The notes under the pieces are model-generated. The model saw only the letters and a program-made list of their open reading frames with translations, searched no databases and was not told the DNA's origin. Of a stretch of DNA of 64,000 nt, positions 1 through 11,639 are shown one piece after another (the stretch's first letter is position 1; every line of letters begins with the position of its first letter). This DNA is from Adiantum capillus-veneris (lineage: Eukaryota > Streptophyta > Polypodiopsida > Polypodiales > Pteridaceae). The translations under genes and the position numbers were made by a program. The stretch spans positions 11,385,001 to 11,449,000 of the forward strand of contig CM043969.1 of assembly GCA_014529385.2 (NCBI GenBank), read 5' to 3'.

Positions 1-619
1 TATTCACAGCTCTCACTATCTATCTCCACTTCTTTCTCTACCACCCCATACCACAATTCATAACATGTTCAGCTGCGTGACATGGTGTATGGTGTGCTGT
101 ATACTATTGTCATTGCACCCTAGCCGCATTTCAAGCTAGGTGGTGCCCCTATTGTTTTCCTTTCATGGTGAGGCCGTCATGCGTTAGCCCTTGTGTTGAG
201 GCCACCGGGTCTATCTTTCAAATCGGCCTCTCAGCAGCATTGATCGCAGATCTTGAAGAAGCGGTGGATATCACAATATCTTAAAGACATTGTAGACTGT
301 AGTTGAAAATTTTAATGGCAATTTATCCCGTCATTTTTTGAGACGTATTGTATTCTCTCTATGTTTATGGCAATGAATTTGTTTTGGAGTTGCTAATTGA
401 TGACTTTGTTGAGAGTCAAGCAATGTCTTTTTATTGAATTGCCAAGCAATGTCCTCAATACTTATGTTTATACAAATTCTTTTCAATACTTAACTTTGCT
501 GCTACTAAATCAGAAAAATGAGATATATAGCTCAATAGGGAGCTAAGGGAGAAAAAGTGAGATACATTATCATGAAAAGATGTTTATATTTTCCCATCTA
601 TTACATTGAAGGTCCTTGT
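1..619. other. No gene recognised
   Basis: AT-rich sequence with no long open frame and no recognisable repeat structure. Nothing can be supported here beyond probable intergenic or decayed transposon DNA. Confidence 0.5.
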
Positions 620-865
620 TTAGCTCACATGTCTTCTTGATCTACACTCACTTCTTCTATGTTGACAGATGACGCACCTGTCATACCCTCTGTCTCTTAG
701 GAAGAAGTCTTGCATGTTGCATTTCTTTACATACCCTTGAAAATGGACCCATATGTCGTTAGGTGGTGCTCCACATTCTTTCACATTGGAATTAGTGCCG
801 AATAAATGATCTTTGATGCGAATTGCATTGCGTGGCACGTTATGACCACAATGTTTGCATTCCAA
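620..865 (-). pseudogene. BED-type zinc-finger remnant (hAT-like)
   Basis: This 81-codon reverse-strand frame begins with C-x2-C (Cys3, Cys6), then an R-I-K-x-H-L core with His20 and Cys31. That is the order and spacing of plant BED fingers, which bind DNA at the start of many hAT transposases and of host genes derived from them. Only the finger and about 40 further residues are present, including a second cysteine cluster (C-V-I-C). No hAT catalytic domain follows, so it is most likely a fragment. The family assignment rests on motif spacing alone. Confidence 0.5.
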
Positions 866-1113
866 AAACGAAACTGTCTTGTCGCTCTCCTATTCCTCCA
901 CATACGACCACTCTTTTTCTCGCACCATGCTTTCTGACTTCAACAAAATATATCCTACAATCAATAGATACACTATAATTATAAATTTTCACCATAATAG
1001 CGCAATGAGAAAGATACAAGGTTATAGATCTGATTTGCTAAATTAAAATGATAAATGAATAGTTTTAAGATAATATTTTAGGGAAGATCACCAATGGATA
1101 TATCATTCTTGGC

Positions 1114-1580
1114 TACTAGGTGGTAAAGAGCGTTTGCTCAACCTAGATGAGTGATGGAGTCATCTCACATTTCACTATCTATGTCTCTTGGAGGTAAAAG
1201 CTCGATAACATCCATGTGACTCCCAAGTATTATGCATGACTAATATTCACTAGGAGGTAAGAGCTTTCGCTCGATCACAACCTAGTGAATTCTATAGGTA
1301 ATCCACCATATTCACTTAGAGGTAAGAGCATAAGCTTGATAACAACCAAGTGAATCCTACTTCATACCTTGCACCTCACTTGGAAGTAAGAGAATTATCT
1401 CATAACAACCAAGAGTCACTAAGTGGATCTATTCTATGCAACCAAGTAAATTCTACTATATACCTTAAACCTCACTTGGAAGTAAGAGAATCATCTCATA
1501 ACAACCAAGAGGCACTAAGTGGACCTATTTTATGTCTATATGGAGGTAAGAACATTTGTTCATGACAACCAAAAGACCCT
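1114..1580. repeat. Degenerate tandem repeat with GGAGGTAAGAG / AACAACCAAG motifs
   Basis: A unit containing 'ggaggtaagag' or 'ggaagtaagag' followed by 'ataacaaccaag' recurs about six times. The two best copies (about 1366-1440 and 1456-1530) are nearly identical. Open frames here are by-products of the repeat and are not annotated. It is probably a minisatellite inside an old transposon. Confidence 0.7.
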
Positions 1581-2285
1581 ACATGTATGTGTATATGTTC
1601 TAAAATGTATGAATTAACACTATTATTTGTGCACATATATAGCTATGATAGATTTTAACCATCAAATATCACTTTTAGTATCTATTGTAAAACAAATAGA
1701 GCTAAGGGTATAGCTTCTAATGTTTAGAATTATACATTCGCACTATACCTAGAAAAGTAGCCTCTAATGCGTACAATTATTTATTTATCTATTCTTAAAC
1801 AAGTAGAGGTAAAAGTATAGTCTCTATTGCTTAGAGTAATTTATTTAAACTTAGCAATAGAGTTAAAGACTAACTTCTATTGTTAAAAATTATAGGTGAT
1901 TCAAATCTATATAATTATTTTACTTTTAATATATAAATATTAAAAATAATATTTTCTTAAAAAATCAAAGATTTTTTAAGTTGACAACTCAACCTTTCTA
2001 TGTCGGAGGTAACCTGACACTTTGGTAGCTAAAACACACAAATTTGGGCTTTATATACTACTACTATATCGATTGAAAACATATAGATCCATTTAAACTA
2101 TCGATCAAAAGCCTATCGATCAATACTTAATCGATCGATAAACTATCAATTGATATGTAAGCAATAAAACTTTTTTTTTAAAGAAGATGACATGGCAGCG
2201 AATAATACGCACGAATAAATCTTTAGAACGTATTAATCGACAATATTTATGAATAAAATGAATGTCGAATAACGTATCATGCAAC
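1581..2285. other. AT-rich stretch, no gene
   Basis: Very AT-rich. Several 'atcgatcgat'-type short palindromic words cluster at 2070-2150. No coding potential was seen. It ends where copia homology begins abruptly near 2286. Confidence 0.5.
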
Positions 2286-3179
2286 CCATATGCTACTTTC
2301 AAGATGAACAGTTTGAGGATGTTGCATCATTACTTGGGTATACAGTTTAAGCAGTGTGATGGTGGTATTGCCTTGTGCCAGAAAAGTTACATAGAGACAT
2401 TGCTATGTAAGTTTGGACTTGAGGATTGCAAACCTATTGCCAATCCTATGCAAACAGGTTTGAAGTTGAGTGTACATGATGCTGGCGATCCTGCTGATGT
2501 CACTCTTTACCAAACTGCTGTTGGATGCCTCATTTATGTATGCAACACGAGGCCGAATATTCAATTTGCAGTCTCACAAGTTAGCAGATTTATGCATAGC
2601 CAAGGGTCTAAGCATTGGCAGGCTGTCAAGAGGATTTTTTGCTACCTTAGTGGCACTTTACATCTTGGTTTGTTTTATCCCAAGGGGGGATCATTGCCGC
2701 CAGACTTACATGCCTTTTGGGACTAAGATTCGGCTGATTGTTTTGACACGCGAGTGTCCACAAGTGGTTTTTGTTTCATGCTTGGCAGTTCATATATATC
2801 ATGGTTGAGCAAGAAGCAACCTACAGTGGCCACTTTGAGTTGTGAGGCTAAGTACAGAGCAGTCTTCACAGCTACGGTTGAGTGTGTATGGATCAGACGC
2901 CTTATTGCTGATTTGGGTGTTGGGCAGGACACTGCCAACACTATCTACACTGACAGTCAGAGCGCATTGGCAGTTGCAAGGAACCCATTTTTTTATGCTC
3001 GCACAAAGCACATTGAGGTGCATTACCACTATGTCAAGGAGAGGCTCTGAGTAGGAGAGATCGACTTGGCTTATGTGCCAACACAGGACAACCTTGCAGA
3101 TCTTTTCACAAAGGCATTGTCTTGTGAGAAGCTTGATGCTTTCCGCAAAGTTTTGGGCTTACTCCCCTTTGTGGACTGA
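2286..3179 (+). pseudogene. Ty1/copia pol remnant: reverse transcriptase C-terminus and RNase H
   Basis: The frame starts inside the reverse transcriptase at the conserved H-H-Y-L-G-I-Q-F block. It continues through the C-terminal RT region and the S-T-S-G-F-C block to RNase H (T-L-S-C-E-A, Y-T-D-S-Q-S-A, H-I-E-V-H-Y-H) and ends with the usual A-D-L-F-T-K-A-L tail. All parts are in one frame broken by two stops (TAA near 2724 and TGA at 3048), so it is inactive. The 5' part of pol, integrase and gag are missing. A closely related copy lies on the minus strand at 39448-41337. A purine run and an LTR start follow at once, the normal copia order. Confidence 0.92.
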
Positions 3180-3254
3180 TCATGTCCTCAGGGCATGGAA
3201 CTCCCTTTTAGTCATGTGTCAGCTCTCGTTCACCGCATCACTCCAAGGGGGATT

Positions 3255-3462
3255 TGTTACCATATACATGTGGTAGTGATGTGTGTGAACACACTAGGAT
3301 CGCCGAGGAATTTTCTCCTCTCTATGAGGTTTTTTCCCTCGTGTATTGTATATACGCCCATCACTCTAGGGCTACTATCTTTCCATTGCACACTAAGTAA
3401 TACACTCTCTGTTGTGTGCCTTGAGCTTCCTTTGTCTTCTACAAGCTGTGTGTATTTCTCTG
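3255..3462 (+). repeat. Copia 3' LTR, truncated
   Basis: It begins TGTTACCATATAC directly after a purine-rich tract (ccaaggggga) downstream of copia RNase H. It matches the complete LTR of the minus-strand copy (39221-39447) but stops about 20 bases short of that LTR's end, exactly where the next LTR starts at 3463. The simplest reading is that the gypsy-type element inserted into this LTR. Confidence 0.85.
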
Positions 3463-4422
3463 TGTTAGCAGCGGCTAACACATGCTACACCTAATATGAA
3501 TCAAGCGGGAGATATCTATGGATGTCACAATATTTTCCACTCATTTTGTATAAGTCTTGGGCTCACTTGGAGTTCCAAAGTTGTATATAGTAGTTTGATG
3601 GCTCAAGCTTAAACCCATACTAGAAGGAATTCTGGTGAAAGCCCTTAAAAGGAAGCCTTTAGGCAAGGAGGCTTCATTCTTCAGTATCCACTCTTGAGGA
3701 TCCACTTTTGAGAGCTCCCTCTCTCTAGAGTGTTCACTCTTTGGCCTAGCCTTGAGCTTAATGTCTATGCTTAAGAGGCTAGTGCTAACCATTTTAATGA
3801 GTGTAAGGTATTCTTGATTAATCTAATTCTTATTTTCTCATTAGTCTACTTCTTCTCTACATTTCATCTTGTCATGAAGTAGTATTACACTTTCATTATT
3901 ATAGATTTGAGAGATGTATGTACTTCTTGCTAGTAACCACTCTTATCTCTCTACGAGCAATTGATTTGTGATATTTAATTAACATCACAAATTAGGTTGA
4001 TTAAGTTGGATCTTAATCTTGTAATTTGTGTGTGTGCCCTATTCTTTGCTTGTGTGTAGATAGGTTTTATGAAGCTCTAGCACCATTTACCTCGTGTGTG
4101 TAAGCTACTGATGAAGTGCCTTAATTGACATGTGGTAATTAGTGTGTGCTTATCATTAGTGTGTTTGGGGTTTCTAGTCTATGGCAAGTCGGACTTCGGT
4201 GGGCTTGATGTGTGTAGGAGATTAATTGATTAGTGATTAGAGTAGGTTGAGAGTTAGTCTTGCCATGGCTAATCTCTACTTGCATTGGAGAGGTGATCTC
4301 TTGAATCCTCTATTTCTATTCATCCAATGCTCGTGCTTCCATGCCCTAGCCGGGTTGCTGATCCACAGATTTGATAATTTTGTGTAGGTTGCGATTAGGT
4401 CGTGCTACAACACCTCCCTACA
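3463..4422 (+). repeat. LTR 1 of non-autonomous gypsy-type element
   Basis: A 960-bp LTR that starts TGTTAGCAG and ends CCTACA, followed after two bases by a primer binding site. A second copy with the same ends lies at 8959-9928. The copies differ by scattered substitutions, small indels and a GT-repeat expansion in the second, so the insertion is not very recent. No protein is encoded. Confidence 0.92.
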
Positions 4423-4424
4423 TT

Positions 4425-4442
4425 TGGCGCCGTTGCCGGGGA
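4425..4442 (+). promoter_or_regulatory. Primer binding site, tRNA-Asp type
   Basis: TGGCGCCGTTGCCGGGGA is complementary to the 3' end of plant tRNA-Asp (GUC), as I recall that tRNA. It is the priming site typical of Athila/Tat-branch gypsy elements. It lies 2 bases after the LTR 1 end, the expected place. Confidence 0.88.
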
Positions 4443-5557
4443 ACGATAACCTAAGCTAGTGAGTTTAGGATGTGTAGAATAGAGTAATTTCACTACTAGT
4501 TTTGTTGGTTTTTGAGTGTGAGTAACTCAATTTCACTACTAATTTTGTTGGTTTTTGGTTTTTGAGTGTGAGTAACTCAATTTTGGTGTGATTTGATGAT
4601 GATTGTGTAAGTAATTGATTTGATGATGATTGTGTAAGTAATTGATGCTAATGTTGAGTTATGAATACTCCAAACCCCCAATTCCACCCCCAATTTCACT
4701 AATTTCATGCTAACCCTTACTAATTTCGCTTCGTTTCCATGCTAATTTTACTAATTTCATGCTATTTTTTAGTAATTTTGACTAACCTTGCTAATTTTAC
4801 TAATTTCATGCTAATTTTTAGTAATTTTGACTAACCTTGCTAACCTAACCACTAACAATTGAAGTGTAAAGTATGTTAAAATCCCTTGTAAGAGGTGGAA
4901 TCATCACTCTAATCAAGTGAACTATGCTAATTTATGCCTAATTTGATGATTTGAGTGTTTGATTTTTTTGACTTACAATGGTCAATTTTAGAACCGATTT
5001 GATGGTGCACACACTTGTGTGTGCAATGATGCGTCTTCCCGTGCAGCAAAGGAATAGCTTGGAGTGTGATTACAATATAAGGGCACTCACTTGCTCATGT
5101 CAATTCTTGATTGATTAGTGTGGTTAATTGGGTGCTAATTATTTGCTAAAATTAGGTGTGTAACTCAAGTGACCTACAGTTTGCACCTAATTTGAGTCAC
5201 TTGGAATGAAATTTATGGTCAAATTTTGACTAATGAACTTTGTGTGTATCAAAATAATGCTTAATTCTCATCAAGAATTCATGTGTGTGCATAAAAATTA
5301 CTGTGTGTGTAATGCACCAAGGAAGGAAAAAACTGCCATCTTGAAGCACACACCTAAAAATATACCCTTAAAAGCATGCAGTACACAATCCTTTGATGAT
5401 GGCATACCCACTTGCAGACCTTGTACCTGTCATAAGCGTCCCTTATGATTGGCTCATCGTGAGCTCATTCACACACACATGTGGGCGCGCTCGTGATTAC
5501 TGGCCCCACCCCGCCGTTGTTGCATTCACTGGCCACTGTGTGGAAACGCCACAAGAA

Positions 5558-5558
<1 letters not shown>

Positions 5559-5605
<47 letters not shown>
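5559..5605. repeat. (AC)n microsatellite
   Basis: An almost pure AC run of about 47 bases inside internal region 1. Open frames through it (His/Thr or Cys/Val repeats) are artefacts. Confidence 0.97.
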
Positions 5606-5610
<5 letters not shown>

Positions 5611-5985
5611 ATTGCTTTGTCGCTTATGGTGCTTGTGAGCTTGACTTGGTGCTGATCATAGGATCCCGCCCACTCACCAAGCCCACCACTTGCCTTAGGC
5701 GCCCGATTTTTATGCAACCATTAATGCAAGTCCACACCCACTTTTGGTAGGTTTCACTTTTTGTTGCTTTTTTGTTTGCTTTTTCCTCTGTTTTTAGCTT
5801 GCAAACAAAGCACATATACTCCTATCACGTGGAGTTTGGCCCACAAAATGAGTACTCTTGGAAGTTAGCGGTGGCATAACCTCTCCGTTATAGCCTTTAA
5901 TAGACCCACCATCAAACATATATGCCAAATTGTTGTGACCCTAGTAACCAGTACCAACAACCAGTAACCAGTAACCAATAACTAG

Positions 5986-6775
5986 TAAAGGTCAGAACCA
6001 AGCGATAAGAGGCCTTGGGTAGCCACTCAACCCCCTATTCGCTTGGTCTTGACCCAACTACAAAAATGGTGTTCACCAAAGGCATATCAAAAGAGGTCAT
6101 AACCAAGCGAAGGGAGGCCTTGGGCAGTCTCTAAACACCCTATTCGCCTGGTCTTGACCCAAATGCAAAAATGGCGTTCACCAAAGGCATATCAAAAGAG
6201 GTGATAACCAAGAGAAGGGAGGCCTTGGCTAGTCTCTAAACTCCCTATTCGCCTGGTCTTGACCCCGCTGCAAAACTGGTGTTCATTAAAAGAAAAAGGT
6301 CATAACCAAGCGATGGGAGACCTTGGGTAGCCACTCAACCCCCTATTCGCCTGGTCTTGACCCAACTGCAAAAATGGCGTTCACCAAAGGCATATCAAAA
6401 GAGGTCATAACCAAGCGAAGGGAGGCCTTGGGCAGTCTCTAAACCCTCTATTCGCCTGGTCTTGACCCCGTTGCAAAACTGGTGTTCATTAAAAGAAAAA
6501 GGTCATAACCAAGCGATGGGAGACCTTGGATAGCCACTCAACCCCCTATTTGCCTGGTCTTGACCCAACTGCAAAAATGGCATTCACCAAAGGCATATCA
6601 AAAGAGGTCATAACCAAGCGAAGGGAGGCCTTGGGCAGTCTCTAAACCCCCTTTTTGCCTAGTCTTGACCCCGCTGCAAAAATAGCATTCATAAAAAAAG
6701 GTCAGAGCTAAGCAATGAGAGACCTTGGGAAACCACTAAACTTCCTATTCACATGGTCTTGACCCCGCTGCCTGG
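5986..6775 (+). repeat. Eight-unit ~100-bp tandem repeat
   Basis: Units start with 'aggtcataaccaagcga', then 'ggaggccttgg', 'ctattcgcctggtcttgaccc', a 'tgcaaaaatggcgttcacc' block and 'aaaggcatatcaaaag'. Starts are near 5990, 6092, 6198, 6297, 6404, 6500, 6605 and 6700. Two unit variants ('gaagggaggcc' and 'gatgggagacc') alternate from the fourth to the seventh unit, which suggests duplication of a dimer. It is a minisatellite in the LTR element's internal region. Confidence 0.9.
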
Positions 6776-8945
6776 AAAACTTTTGGTGATATGTTTGGGC
6801 ATCTTTTGGGAGTTACATTGCACATGCAATAATGCTTGATCGAGACATTCTATGTACTAAATTTTGGGCTTGGCATTGACTATGCATTTTAGTGCTTGCT
6901 CCAAATGAAAAATCACTACGTAGCACTAAAATTTGAGCTTCTTGAATGATCAAAAGAGAGCAGTAAAATTTCGAGCTTGTGATTGATTGTGAATTCTATT
7001 AGTGCTTGTATTGATTGGCAAATGCTTTAGCACTAAGAATTGAGCTTCATTTTGGAGGGATGTGGCAGGTGTGTGATTTCATTGATCCAAGAAAGGGTCA
7101 TCATTGCAATATATTGCAAAATATGGCAGGTTAGAGACATTCCCAATTGTTTGGATTAAAAGTTATATATGCTAGCTCATAGCTTGGTCAATAGTTAAAT
7201 TTTTTCATTTTGAGCTAGTGTTTACCCAACTTTTTTGAGCTTTCCGGTACATAATTTGGCTATTAAGAGCCATTCATTTTCATTTCATCAAGTTGCAGTC
7301 ATCTCTAGTTCATAGATTGTTCTAAAAAATGTAAAATTGCATATGAGCTAGTTCTTAGCCAACTTGTTTGGAGCTTTTAATTGTAAACCTTGGCTATCAA
7401 GAGTCACTTCATTTCATTCAAAAGTTGCATTATTTTCAGCTCTTGGCTTGTTTTAAATTCCATATTTCAAGTGAGCTAGAAACTAATTAAACTTTGAATC
7501 ATGCATGAGAGATGGTAAAAATTCCAAAAATTGCTTATGAAGAAGCATTTTATCTCTCTCATTGTTGTTATGTATGCATAACTTTGCTATCAAAGATCAT
7601 CATGTGCATAACCAAAGGCATTTTATTCCCTTGGGTTTTTCCCTTTGGCAAATTCGGGTTTTTGGCTTTCATTAAAAGGTTTTGGAGCTTGTCTTTACAC
7701 TTAGCTTCAAAAGGGCTTCTTTTGCAAATAAAAAGATCAAGAGGCTTCTCTACAAAAAGGGGATGCTTACTCAAGTATGCACAAAGAGCATGAATAGGTG
7801 TAATCCTTCCATGATTTTGCTCTTTTGTTTACCTCTTCATTATCTTGCTTGGCTTAAGTGGAATTTTGCTTCTAAGCTATGGTTCTTTCATGTTCGAAAG
7901 TTAGGCATACTAAAGTTTCAACACTTTGCTTTGTGAGAATTAACTCATCAAAAAATTAGGTTTTATGTGTGCTAATCATAGGTAATTGGCCTTGACCTTA
8001 GGTTAATGTAGGTTCATTTCTCATTAGTCCTAGACTCTTAGTGATAGTCTTAATACTCAATCATTTTTAACATGACCTAGGGCTATGATTAAGCTTTAGT
8101 CCTTTAGTCCAATTTCCATAAGAATCTCATAAAGAAATAAATTTAAAAAAGTGCTAAAGAAATGAAACAATGAAGCAAAAAAGTGTCAAAAAAAGTAGCA
8201 AAAATTGCTACTAGACACATGAAAAGAAAATTTCTATGTTATGTTGTGTCTATGTGAGGCCTAGCGCCTTATTGGCTCTTGGCAGGCGAGGGGAATCACC
8301 TTGTCTCGCTTGGTAAAGGCCTAAACCGATGCCCTGGGCTGATAGGGGTTAGCCGTCGCCTTGGTAGTCTAGTAGGCTTTTGGAACACCTTCTTGAGGGT
8401 TCAAGGAGCCGAGAGTCGCACCTAGACTTTCCTTGGGGTGGTAACCTTGTGATTGTGCTTTAATTTTTTCAATGAATGATAAAAAACAAAACTTCCATGA
8501 GCTTCAAAAAGCTTTGACAATGTACTAATAGATTAGGAGCTTTTTATAGCCTGTAGACATGATAGATTTGAATGATTTATTAAGATTGGTCACATAGTTT
8601 TTAGGCTAGTAAGTTTATGAACTTGCATTAGCCTAGGGTCTTAATTGACAGCTTGTGTTTCATGCATAAAACTGAAATTTCAAAGTGGTTTAATCTTCAC
8701 GATAGTTTGAGTGGCTTTTTTGCTTTATGTTCTCTAGTTTTTTACTATGATTCACCCATCTTTTAGAAGCAAAAAATTCACTTTGCATGATTGTTCATTG
8801 TGCTTCATGTTTTATTCATTCTTGGTGGCCTTTGATGCTCATTACTTGTTCTTATGTTTTGCAACTCAACATTTCTTCCATGGACTTGCTTTCTACCATG
8901 TCACCGTGTCTTGCTTCACCGGCACACGAGGATGTGCCCCAAATT

Positions 8946-8957
8946 AGGAAAGGGGGA
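8946..8957 (+). promoter_or_regulatory. Polypurine tract before LTR 2
   Basis: The run 'taggaaaggggga' ends one base before the LTR start TGTTAG. It is the usual primer for plus-strand synthesis in LTR elements. Confidence 0.85.
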
Positions 8958-8958
8958 A

Positions 8959-9561
8959 TGTTAGCAGTGGCTAACACAGGCTACACTGAATATGCATCAA
9001 GCGGGAGATATCTATGGATGTCACAATATTTTCCACTCATTTTGTATAAGTCTTGGGCTCACTTGGAGTTCCAAAGTTGTATATGGTAGTTTGAGGGCTC
9101 AAGCTTAAACCCATAGTAGAAGGGATTATGGTGAAAGACCTTAAAAGAAAGCCTTTAGGCAAGGAGGCTTCATTCTTGAGGATCCACTTTTGAGAGCTCC
9201 CTCTCTCTAGAGTGTTCCTCTTTGGCCTAGCCTTGAGCTTAATGTCTATGCTTGAGAGGCTATGCTAACCATTGTAATTAGTGTAAGCTATTCTTGATTG
9301 ATCTAATTCTTATTTTCTCATTAGTCTACTTCTCTACATTTCATCTTGTCATGAAGTAATATTACACTTTCATTATTCTAGATTTGAGAGATGTATGTAC
9401 TTCTTGCTAGTAACCACTCTTATCTCTCTACGAGAAATTGATTTGCGATATTTAGCATCACAAATTAGGTTGATAAAGTTGGGTCTTAATCTTGTAATTT
9501 TGTGTGTGTGTCCTATCCTTTGTTTGTGTGTAGATAGGTTTTATGAACCTCTAGCACCATT

Positions 9562-9609
<48 letters not shown>

Positions 9610-9928
9610 GCTATTGATGAAGTGCCTTAATTGACATGTGGTAATTAGTGTGTACTTATCATTAGTGTGTTTGGGATTTCTAGTCTATGGCAAGTCGGAC
9701 TTCGGTGAGCTTGATGTGTGTAGGAGATTAATTGATTAGTGATTAGAGTAGGTTTAGAGTTAGTCTTGCCATGGTTAATCTCTGCTTGCATTGGAGAGGT
9801 GATCTCTTGAATCCTCTATTTCTATTCATTCGATGCTCGTGCTTCCATGCCCTAGTCGGGTTGCCGATCCACGGATTTGATAATTTTGTGTGGGTTGCGA
9901 TTAGGTCATGCTACAACGCCTCCCTACA
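8959..9928 (+). repeat. LTR 2 of non-autonomous gypsy-type element
   Basis: A 970-bp LTR with the same ends as LTR 1 (TGTTAGCAG to CCTACA). It contains a (GT)n run at 9567-9607 that is short in LTR 1. It is followed not by genomic flank but by another primer binding site and internal sequence, so LTR 2 is shared by two internal regions. Confidence 0.92.
9567..9607. repeat. (GT)n microsatellite in LTR 2
   Basis: About 20 GT units. The same place in LTR 1 has only a few units. Confidence 0.95.
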
Positions 9929-10097
9929 TTTGGCGCCGTTGTCGGGGAACGATAACCTAAGCTAGTGAGTTTAGGATGTGTAGAATAGAGTAATTTCACT
10001 ACTAATTTTGTTGGTTTTTGAGTGTGTGTAACTCAACTTTGGTGTGATTTGATGATGATTGTGTAAGTAATTGATGCTAATGTTGAGTTATGAATAC
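9929..10097 (+). mobile_element. Internal region 2, left part
   Basis: Matches the start of internal region 1 base for base with few changes, up to 'gttatgaatac'. The DNA transposon 10098-19988 interrupts it there, and homology resumes at 19989-19992. Confidence 0.9.
9931..9948 (+). promoter_or_regulatory. Second tRNA-Asp primer binding site
   Basis: TGGCGCCGTTGTCGGGGA, with one change from the site at 4425, lies 2 bases after LTR 2. It shows that a second internal region starts here. Confidence 0.85.
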
Positions 10098-10139
10098 ATT
10101 AGGAAGTGAATGGGGTATAGGAGGGCCTCTTTATTTGGC
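10098..10139 (+). repeat. Left terminal inverted repeat
   Basis: ATTAGGAAGTGAATGGGG and onward to 'tttatttggc' is the inverse complement of 19947-19988 with five mismatches. Confidence 0.92.
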
Positions 10140-10259
10140 AGTTTAAGAAAATGCTTAAAGCTTAAACCAAGTTTGACCAAGCTTAAAATAAAGGGTGCTG
10201 AGATTTTTAAAAATGACATTTCTATATATTTTCACTAAAAAAGAGGTGGGTAACTGAAT

Positions 10260-10604
10260 TTTAAAATGACTTTTCCCACACTTCTCTCTCTCTCTAGCAT
10301 ATAAATCACTCTCTCTCTCTCACTTAGATATCATAAAGAGAAGTACTTTTCAACCTTTTCATAGTCAGAAAAAGAGATTTTACACATTCTCTCTCTAAAA
10401 CGTGCAACCCTCTCTCTCTCTCTCTCTCTCTTTTCCTTTCTCTCTTCCTTCTTCAAATCAATGAAAGAACATTCTATGCTGTACATCTGACAAAAAGTGC
10501 AGATTCTCCAAAGCTGCAGATTTTCTCTCTCTTCCACACTCTCAGCTATTGCTTTCCCTCTCTCCCACTTCCTCTCACTTTCTTTCTCTTTCTCTACCTC
10601 TCTA

Positions 10605-10636
<32 letters not shown>

Positions 10637-10700
10637 TTCCCCCTCATGCTTTTCTCCCTCCTATTCTCTGTGAGAGCAATGGAGAACTCCATTACCTTTG
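10260..10700 (+). promoter_or_regulatory. CT-rich leader of gene A
   Basis: Repeated CT tracts (10286-10322, 10411-10430, 10560-10640) lie between the left inverted repeat and gene A. CT-rich leaders are common in plant promoters and 5' UTRs, and the right end has the same composition on the other strand. No clear TATA box was picked. Long Ser/Leu frames here are artefacts. Confidence 0.45.
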
Positions 10701-10915
10701 TGTGCAGCTGCATTTTATTCTTCAACTATTTGAATTTAAAAAATATTGAGTTGTACTCCCCCTCTCTCTTCCCTCCAAAACAAAATCCCTTTATCTCAAC
10801 TCTGAGAGCTTTTTCCTATCTCCTATCCCTCCATAGCCAGCTCTCTGTGCTTGTACTGCTTGTAACCTTCACCATTACACATTATCCATCTTGCTTAATT
10901 GTTTATTTAGCACCA

Positions 10916-11569
10916 ATGGCAAGTAATCTCCCTCCAGTGCAAGATATTACCAATAAGCCAAAACGATATCGCTTAAATGTCGATTTAGAGCAGGAATATG
11001 CTACTGTACGCCTTGGAACTTCTAACCCCAATGCTGCAGATCAGCTACGAAGTAGTGGATGCAAAGCAATCAACTTATGGGTTGATGGTCACATTTACCC
11101 GTTTGATCCTATAACCAATGCAGCACCACCCTTTCGCAATGTCAGTGACATTTTGCGTTTTATTGGAGATGGAAGAGATGGGCTGTGGGGATACTGGTGG
11201 AGGTTACATTCGGCTTTATTCAATGAAAGAGAAGCAAGAAAGCAGCTCTTTGTTGCCTCATCAACAGTGCAAGAAAAGCACATGATGGACATTCAACGAA
11301 TCAGGGGAGAAGCCAATGACAAAATGAAGCAGCTGAACGCTGAGATAATCCAACTTAATAAAAAGCTACAGCAACAGAAAACAGAGCAAGAGCGTCGATT
11401 GGATAACTACATTCAACTACAACACACTGCACGTAATATGCGTCGGAGAATAGATCATCTCACACACATTCCCCTCGACTACTACATTCGTAAGCGAAAG
11501 AGACAAGCAATGTCTACGCTATCTTCAAATGGTGGAGCTCAAAAAAAACGAATACGACAAACTAGGTAA
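10916..11569 (+). CDS. Transposon gene A: basic coiled-coil protein of unknown function
   Basis: From ATG 10916 the frame gives 217 residues. The open frame extends further upstream, but that part is the CT-rich leader, so this ATG (accaATGgc) is preferred. Residues about 45-85 hold a conserved block with L-W-V-D-G-H-I-Y-P and, further on, G-L-W-G-Y-W-W. Residues about 119-182 are a Lys/Gln/Glu-rich coiled coil, and the C-terminus is strongly basic (R-K-R-K-R, K-K-R-I-R), fitting a nuclear, perhaps DNA-binding partner of the transposase. The frame ends at TAG just before GTAAGG, so splicing into gene B is possible. The same N-terminal block occurs at 63594-63842, which supports a real gene. 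No known family was recognised. Confidence 0.7.
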   Translation: MASNLPPVQDITNKPKRYRLNVDLEQEYATVRLGTSNPNAADQLRSSGCKAINLWVDGHIYPFDPITNAAPPFRNVSDILRFIGDGRDGLWGYWWRLHSALFNEREARKQLFVASSTVQEKHMMDIQRIRGEANDKMKQLNAEIIQLNKKLQQQKTEQERRLDNYIQLQHTARNMRRRIDHLTHIPLDYYIRKRKRQAMSTLSSNGGAQKKRIRQTR

Positions 11570-11639
11570 GGATATGAACTTCAACTTTTGCTTTTACACT
11601 TTGTTTGGAGGTTGTTATAATTATGTTTCCATATGCAAA

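Larger units (their letters stand above)
4423..8958 (+). mobile_element. Internal region 1 of non-autonomous LTR element, no pol
   Basis: This 4.5-kb region lies between a primer binding site and a polypurine tract. No gag, protease, RT, RNase H or integrase motif was found in any frame, so it is a large non-autonomous (LARD-like) element. It holds short 'ctaatttcatgc' iterations (4690-4850), a CA microsatellite, an eight-unit 100-bp tandem repeat (5986-6775), and a less AT-rich block at about 8255-8450. The bases near 4660-4675 are the uninterrupted counterpart of the DNA transposon target site at 10095-10097. Confidence 0.85.

Noticed and set aside
5986..6775. Regular repeats that could suggest a CRISPR array
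   Set aside because: Whole units of about 100 bp repeat with no short-repeat/unique-spacer pattern, and the DNA is eukaryotic.
10646..10915. N-terminal extension of gene A
   Set aside because: It runs through the CT-rich leader, and the related gene at 63594 also starts next to such a leader. ATG 10916 is preferred.
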